Source: Streptomyces changanensis
GTDB taxonomy: Bacteria; Actinomycetota; Actinomycetes; Streptomycetales; Streptomycetaceae
Assembly: GCF_024600715.1 (NCBI RefSeq)
Contig: NZ_CP102332.1
Location: forward strand, 5,828,001-5,892,000
DNA length: 64,000 bases
Direction of reading: 5' to 3'
Shown here: piece after piece, positions 60,311 through 64,000 of the stretch
Layout of the letters: every line of letters begins with the position of its first letter
Numbering within the stretch: the first letter of the stretch is position 1
Position numbers and translations under genes: made by a program
Notes under the pieces: generated by a model
Told to the model about the DNA's origin: nothing
What the model saw: only the letters and a program-made list of their open reading frames with translations
Databases searched by the model: none

Positions 60311-60907
60311 ATGACCGGCACCAAACAGTTTCCGTGGAGTGACGCCGCGTGGCTCAACCCGCTGCCGAGGGCGGAACCGGAGGGAGACGACCTGCTGGTG
60401 AGCACGGCCTACGCAAGTGATTTCTGGCGCCGTACCAGCTACGGGTTCATCCGGGACAGCGGGCACGCTCTGCTCGCTCCTCTCCCCGTGGGCCACGCGG
60501 TCGCGGTGACGTTCCAAGCCGATCTGACCACCCTGTACGACCAGGCGGGAGTCATGGTCCGCGTCGACGAGCGGACCTGGGTGAAAGCGGGCGTGGAGGC
60601 GACGGACGGTACGCCGCACCTCGGCGCGGTCGTCACGCACGACACCTCCGACTGGTCTCTGGCCCCCGTCCCCGAGTGGGCGGGAACGTCGGTCACGGTG
60701 AGGGCCAGCCGCTCCGGAGACGCGCTCACCATCCGCGCTCGCGCCAGCGAGGGCCCGTGGCGGATGGTCCGACTCGCGCACATGCGGCCGGACGCGATCG
60801 CGAAGGCGGGACCCTTCTGCTGCTCGCCGCAACGCGAGGGGTTGCGGGTTCGCTTCACCCGCTTCGTCTTCGGCCCGGCCGACATCGGCCTGCACGAGAC
60901 TCCGTAG
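60311..60907 (+). CDS. DUF1349 domain-containing protein
   Basis: This 198-residue cytosolic protein is of the DUF1349 concanavalin-A-like family. Blocks seen are WSDAAWLNPLPRAEPEGDDL, DFWRRTSYGFIRDSGHALL, VTFQADLTTLYDQAGVMVRV and VKAGVEATDGTPHLGAVVTH. The family has a jelly-roll fold and probably binds a carbohydrate or acts as a small glycosidase-like protein; activity is unproven. ATG 60311 fits the AGAGAG spacing better than the in-frame ATG 60302. It lies after the GH87 pair on the same strand. Confidence 0.85.
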   Translation: MTGTKQFPWSDAAWLNPLPRAEPEGDDLLVSTAYASDFWRRTSYGFIRDSGHALLAPLPVGHAVAVTFQADLTTLYDQAGVMVRVDERTWVKAGVEATDGTPHLGAVVTHDTSDWSLAPVPEWAGTSVTVRASRSGDALTIRARASEGPWRMVRLAHMRPDAIAKAGPFCCSPQREGLRVRFTRFVFGPADIGLHETP

Positions 60908-61475
60908 CAGCCCGTCGGCGTGCCGTCGGGCTCCGACCCGAACGGCTCGCGCGGGCTCGACGGGGGGAGAGGGAAGAAGGGGGAAGATGGTCGGCCGGGG
61001 ACAGAGGTTCCCGGTGCCGTTCGGCAGCGGTTGTTCGGTCCGCATCGTCTTGCCCCGGTTGCTCTGGCGCGTCTTCCAGCGGTGGGCGAACTGTCCGGTC
61101 GGGAACAGCCCGCGTCCGTCCTCGGCGTCCTATTCCGTGCCTCGTGTGGGATGCCGCGCCGCTGCTGTCCGAGACCTCGCAGATCAGGCCGGCCGGCACG
61201 GCAAAGCCCAGCCGTGTCGCATCACGCATGCCGGACGCAAGGCTCTGCTCGTCCTTCAGCAGCGTCCAGTGCTCGTCTTTGAGCGGCCGGGTGTGAGCGG
61301 TTCAGTCCCGCGTCCGAAGGAGCCTCTGCGCCTGATGGCCGGTGATGTCGAACAGTACGAGGACGTCAGAGACTCCAGGCCCGCGGAGATCCCGTCCTTC
61401 GGCCGGGCGAGTGGCCGGTCTCAGGCCTCTGTCGTTCATCGTTCTCCGTGCACGTTCCGTGTCCGGCGCCGGAGT
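60908..61475. other. Intergenic region, nothing recognised
   Basis: About 570 bases lie between the DUF1349 stop and the convergent phosphotransferase stop. Open frames on both strands lack family likeness and strong codon bias; no clear hairpin was identified. Confidence 0.45.
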
Positions 61476-62522
61476 TCACGCCTCGCCTGTGGCCTGCGGG
61501 ACGGTCCGATGCAGTCTGTCGAGTGCGGCGAACAGGTCAGCTGTGGCACGGTCGGTGAGCGGCGCTCGCTCGTCCGGGTCGTAGCCGCGTGGCGTTCCTT
61601 CGACCAGGACGATGAGGGCGAGGTAGATCCGGTACATCGCCACGCGACCCAGGTCATGGTCACCGAGCCGAAATCCACGGCCCCTCGCGGAGCAGTAGCC
61701 CGCGAGGAACGCTTCGTCATCCGAGATGTCCCCGAACAGGGCAGGGGAGACCAGATCCGCCAGGGGATCTCCCCAGAACGCCCGCTCGGCGTCGATAATC
61801 CCGCTGATCTCCAGACGACCCTCGCGCTCTGCTACGAGGACATTGCCGTCCCACAGGTCGAAATGGACCAGGGTGGGGACAGTGACGTCGTCGAGCAGCC
61901 AGGCCTTCTGGTCGATCGTCCGCAGCAGTCGGTCCTCGTCGAACGGAAGGCGGGCGTTGTAGGTACGGGCGTCGTGCAGCACGTCGCTCAACATGGCCAG
62001 GAAAACGGTCCGCCATGGTGAGCCGGTGCCCGGGGTGCCGTGCTGCGGATAGCCGAAGCCGACGCCCTGTACGTGGTGCAGTTCGCCGATGATCCTGCCG
62101 AGATCGCAGCGCAGCCTGTCACGTTCACACGCAGGGATCGTGCTGCGCGCGGTGTGCCAGTCCCTGCCGTCGAGGTGGGTCATCAAGAGTCGGTCGCCGT
62201 CTGCGGACTTCCGGTCGAAGTCCGTGCCCAGTACACGCGGCAGGGGGACGCCTTCCACCGTCGACCCGTGAGCGTAGAACCCTGCTTCAGTGCGCAGCAG
62301 ATCACGCTCGTATGTCATCAGCGGTACGGAGGGCGGCGGGGAGATCTTCAGTACCGCAGCGCTCTGCTCGGCCCCCTCGAGAGTGAGCCGGTAGACGTCG
62401 TTGAACGTTCCCCCGGTCAGGCGCTCCATGTCCGTGACCCGAGCGCCCGTCCCCAGGTGCCGGGAGACGAGCGCGGCAGCCCCGGCGAGTTCGGGAGTGC
62501 TCCGAGTACCGCGGTGCGACAC
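61476..62522 (-). CDS. Phosphotransferase of the APH/choline-kinase fold
   Basis: This 348-residue kinase-like protein has LTGGTFNDVYRL as the nucleotide loop, a Lys in AAVLKIS, the catalytic loop VHFDLWDGN (HxDxxxxN) and the metal-binding IIDAERAFWGDP. The architecture is that of aminoglycoside phosphotransferases and related small-molecule kinases; it could phosphorylate a drug, sugar or amine. GTG 62522 is chosen because GGAGGGACC stands immediately upstream. It is divergent from the ABC ATPase gene across a LacI-type palindrome. Confidence 0.85.
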   Translation of the reverse strand: MSHRGTRSTPELAGAAALVSRHLGTGARVTDMERLTGGTFNDVYRLTLEGAEQSAAVLKISPPPSVPLMTYERDLLRTEAGFYAHGSTVEGVPLPRVLGTDFDRKSADGDRLLMTHLDGRDWHTARSTIPACERDRLRCDLGRIIGELHHVQGVGFGYPQHGTPGTGSPWRTVFLAMLSDVLHDARTYNARLPFDEDRLLRTIDQKAWLLDDVTVPTLVHFDLWDGNVLVAEREGRLEISGIIDAERAFWGDPLADLVSPALFGDISDDEAFLAGYCSARGRGFRLGDHDLGRVAMYRIYLALIVLVEGTPRGYDPDERAPLTDRATADLFAALDRLHRTVPQATGEA

Positions 62523-62622
62523 GGTCCCTCCATCTCCGGCCGGGCAGGACCCGGGGCGGCAGCTTTGGTCCGGTCGACGCGTTCTGGTCACGCCGTCGCG
62601 AGCCCGATGGCAGCGAGCAGCA

Positions 62623-62638
62623 GGGAGAGCGCTCTCCC
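62623..62638. promoter_or_regulatory. LacI-type palindrome between phosphotransferase and ABC ATPase genes
   Basis: GGGAGAGCGCTCTCCC is a perfect 16-bp palindrome with the central GCGC of LacI-family operators in streptomycetes. It lies 101 bases from the phosphotransferase start and 285 bases before the ABC gene. It differs from the GH16 palindrome by an added AG/CT pair, so a different regulator is likely. The rest of the 62523-62922 spacer shows nothing else. Confidence 0.7.
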
Positions 62639-62922
62639 AGCTAGGTGGACGGTACTTGCCTCCCACTGTGCGGTCAACACCTCTCCAGGCCGTGCAGACC
62701 CCGCTGGAGGAGCTCATACGGTGGGCGCACAAGGGGGATCGGCCCGCTGATTCCTGCGTAGGATCACCGGCCCATCGGTGCGTCGACTCCGGACCCGTCA
62801 CGGGTTCGCCTCCGCGATCTTTCGCCAAAGCGTTCCCTCGGGGGGCGTCGTGGGCTAGTTTCTGGCCTCACCCTCCCCCCACACCCCCTCAGCTCACCAT
62901 TCCCAATTCCGGGCGGATCGAC

Positions 62923-64000
62923 ATGAGTCGTACCATCGCGTTGCGTGATGTCAGCAAGAGATACGGGCGGGAGTCCTACGCCGTGGAGCGTGTCTCCCTC
63001 ACCGTCGAGCCGGGGGAGTTCCTGGTCCTGCTGGGGCCTTCGGGATGTGGCAAGTCCACGGTCCTGCGGATGATCGCGGGCCTGGAGGACATCACCGAGG
63101 GCGAGTTGTACCTGGACGGCGAGTACGCCAACCACGTTCCGCCCCGTGAGCGGGACATCGCGATGGTGTTCCAGAGTTTCGCCCTGTACCCGAACATGAC
63201 GAGCCGGGCGAACATCGGCTTCCCGCTGCGGCTGCGGGATCCCGCGACGGACCATGAGCCGCAGATCGAGGCGACCGCGCGCATGCTCGCCATCGAGGAT
63301 CTGCTCGACCGGTACCCGGGGCAGCTCTCCGGCGGCGAACGGCAGCGCGTCGCGATGGGCAGGGCGCTCTCCCGTCATCCCTCCGTCTTCCTGATGGACG
63401 AACCGCTGTCCAGTCTCGACGCGAAACTGCGGGGACACCTGCGGGCCGAGATCGCCCGGCTGACCGAGGAGCTCGGCGTCACCACGGTCTACGTGACGCA
63501 CGACCAGGCCGAGGTCATGTCGCTCGGGCACCGGGTGGCGGTCATGCGGGGCGGGGTCCTGCAACAGGTCAGCTCGCCCCGGGACGCTTACGCGCTGCCG
63601 TCGAACGTGTTCGTCGCCGCGTTCATCGGGACGCCCCGGATCAGTCTGCTGGAGGCCGTCGTGCACGCGCCGCTCGACGCGGGCATGTCGCTCGACCTCG
63701 GCGGGCAGCGGCTCGCCCTGCCCGAGCCCCTCAGCATCGACCATCAACTGCTCCGCATCCAGCAGGGCCGCCCGGTCGTCGTGGGCCTGCGCTCAGAGAC
63801 GGTTCGGATCGCACCGCCGAGCCAGGCGCGGCCGGGAGAAGTGGCGATGAGGGGCATCGTCGAGCACGTGGAGTACCAGGGGCACGAAGCGCTGGTGCAC
63901 GTGAACACCGGGTCGCGTCCCGCGGTGGTGGCCGACCTGGAGTCGGCCCGGCCCCCGGCCGCCCCCGGGCACCGCCGCAGACCCCACGGAAACAGCCTCG
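62923..64000 (+). CDS. ABC transporter ATP-binding protein, MalK/UgpC type (3' end outside window)
   Basis: The frame is open to the window edge (359 codons seen). The ABC ATPase domain (about 4-235) has Walker A GPSGCGKST, Q-loop VFQSFALYPNM, signature LSGGERQRVAMGRAL, Walker B VFLMDEPLSSLD and switch VYVTHDQAEVMSLG. A TOBE-type regulatory tail follows from about 240 (VVVGLRSETVRIAP). This is the long sugar-importer ATPase class. It differs from S. coelicolor MsiK in its N-terminus, so it probably serves a dedicated transporter encoded beyond the window, perhaps for the glucan oligosaccharides released nearby. Confidence 0.93.
   Translation, partial: MSRTIALRDVSKRYGRESYAVERVSLTVEPGEFLVLLGPSGCGKSTVLRMIAGLEDITEGELYLDGEYANHVPPRERDIAMVFQSFALYPNMTSRANIGFPLRLRDPATDHEPQIEATARMLAIEDLLDRYPGQLSGGERQRVAMGRALSRHPSVFLMDEPLSSLDAKLRGHLRAEIARLTEELGVTTVYVTHDQAEVMSLGHRVAVMRGGVLQQVSSPRDAYALPSNVFVAAFIGTPRISLLEAVVHAPLDAGMSLDLGGQRLALPEPLSIDHQLLRIQQGRPVVVGLRSETVRIAPPSQARPGEVAMRGIVEHVEYQGHEALVHVNTGSRPAVVADLESARPPAAPGHRRRPHGNSL

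Overview
The window is high-GC actinobacterial DNA, almost certainly Streptomyces. It has GTG starts, very G+C-rich third positions, a conservon (cvn) operon, a hopanoid locus of the streptomycete type, a c-di-AMP riboswitch ahead of a LysM/M23 wall hydrolase, and a MalEFG/AglA/pullulanase locus like that of S. coelicolor. It begins inside a squalene-hopene cyclase gene and ends inside a sugar-type ABC ATPase gene.

Region 1 (1-5.1 kb) is the end of a hopanoid operon: cyclase C-terminus, hpnG, hpnH and hpnO. The side chain is added by HpnH, trimmed by HpnG and aminated by HpnO. The MEP-pathway paralogues that I recall between hpnH and hpnO in S. coelicolor are absent; a 540 bp non-coding spacer lies there instead. 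Region 2 (5.1-23.5 kb) is ordinary chromosome: a tyrosine phosphatase, a riboswitch-controlled wall peptidase, an SGNH hydrolase, TetR and metallo-beta-lactamase-fold genes, an unrecognised coiled-coil protein beside an NfeD-flotillin pair, a PucR-type regulator, the five-gene conservon operon (cvnA-D plus a GAF protein), an acyl-CoA dehydrogenase and a YjbR protein.

Region 3 (23.6-32 kb) is accessory. A tRNA-Pro(GGG) gene is followed by a tyrosine integrase and excisionase pointing at it, with no replication or transfer genes. Next come a lincosamide/aminoglycoside-type nucleotidyltransferase, an MFS transporter, a decayed IS21-type transposase, a protein that joins a blasticidin-S-deaminase-like domain to an ASCH domain, and a MerR-controlled SDR/monooxygenase pair. 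Together they look like a small drug-resistance island.

Region 4 (32-64 kb) is a polysaccharide island. It holds two secreted pullulanases, the alpha-glucosidase aglA, the maltose transporter genes malEFG and a LacI regulator. After these come a secreted GH16 laminarinase with its own divergent LacI regulator and two copies of a CebR-like operator, a GNAT gene, and a second LacI regulator resembling S. coelicolor MalR/Reg1. An IS701-type pseudogene separates this part from two tandem secreted GH87 alpha-1,3-glucanases, a DUF1349 protein, a phosphotransferase and the start of an ABC ATPase gene. The enzymes cover alpha-1,4/1,6-, beta-1,3- and alpha-1,3-glucans, so the island could serve starch/pullulan use and attack on fungal walls. 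LacI-type palindromes and a shared AT-rich 17-bp motif suggest coordinated control.
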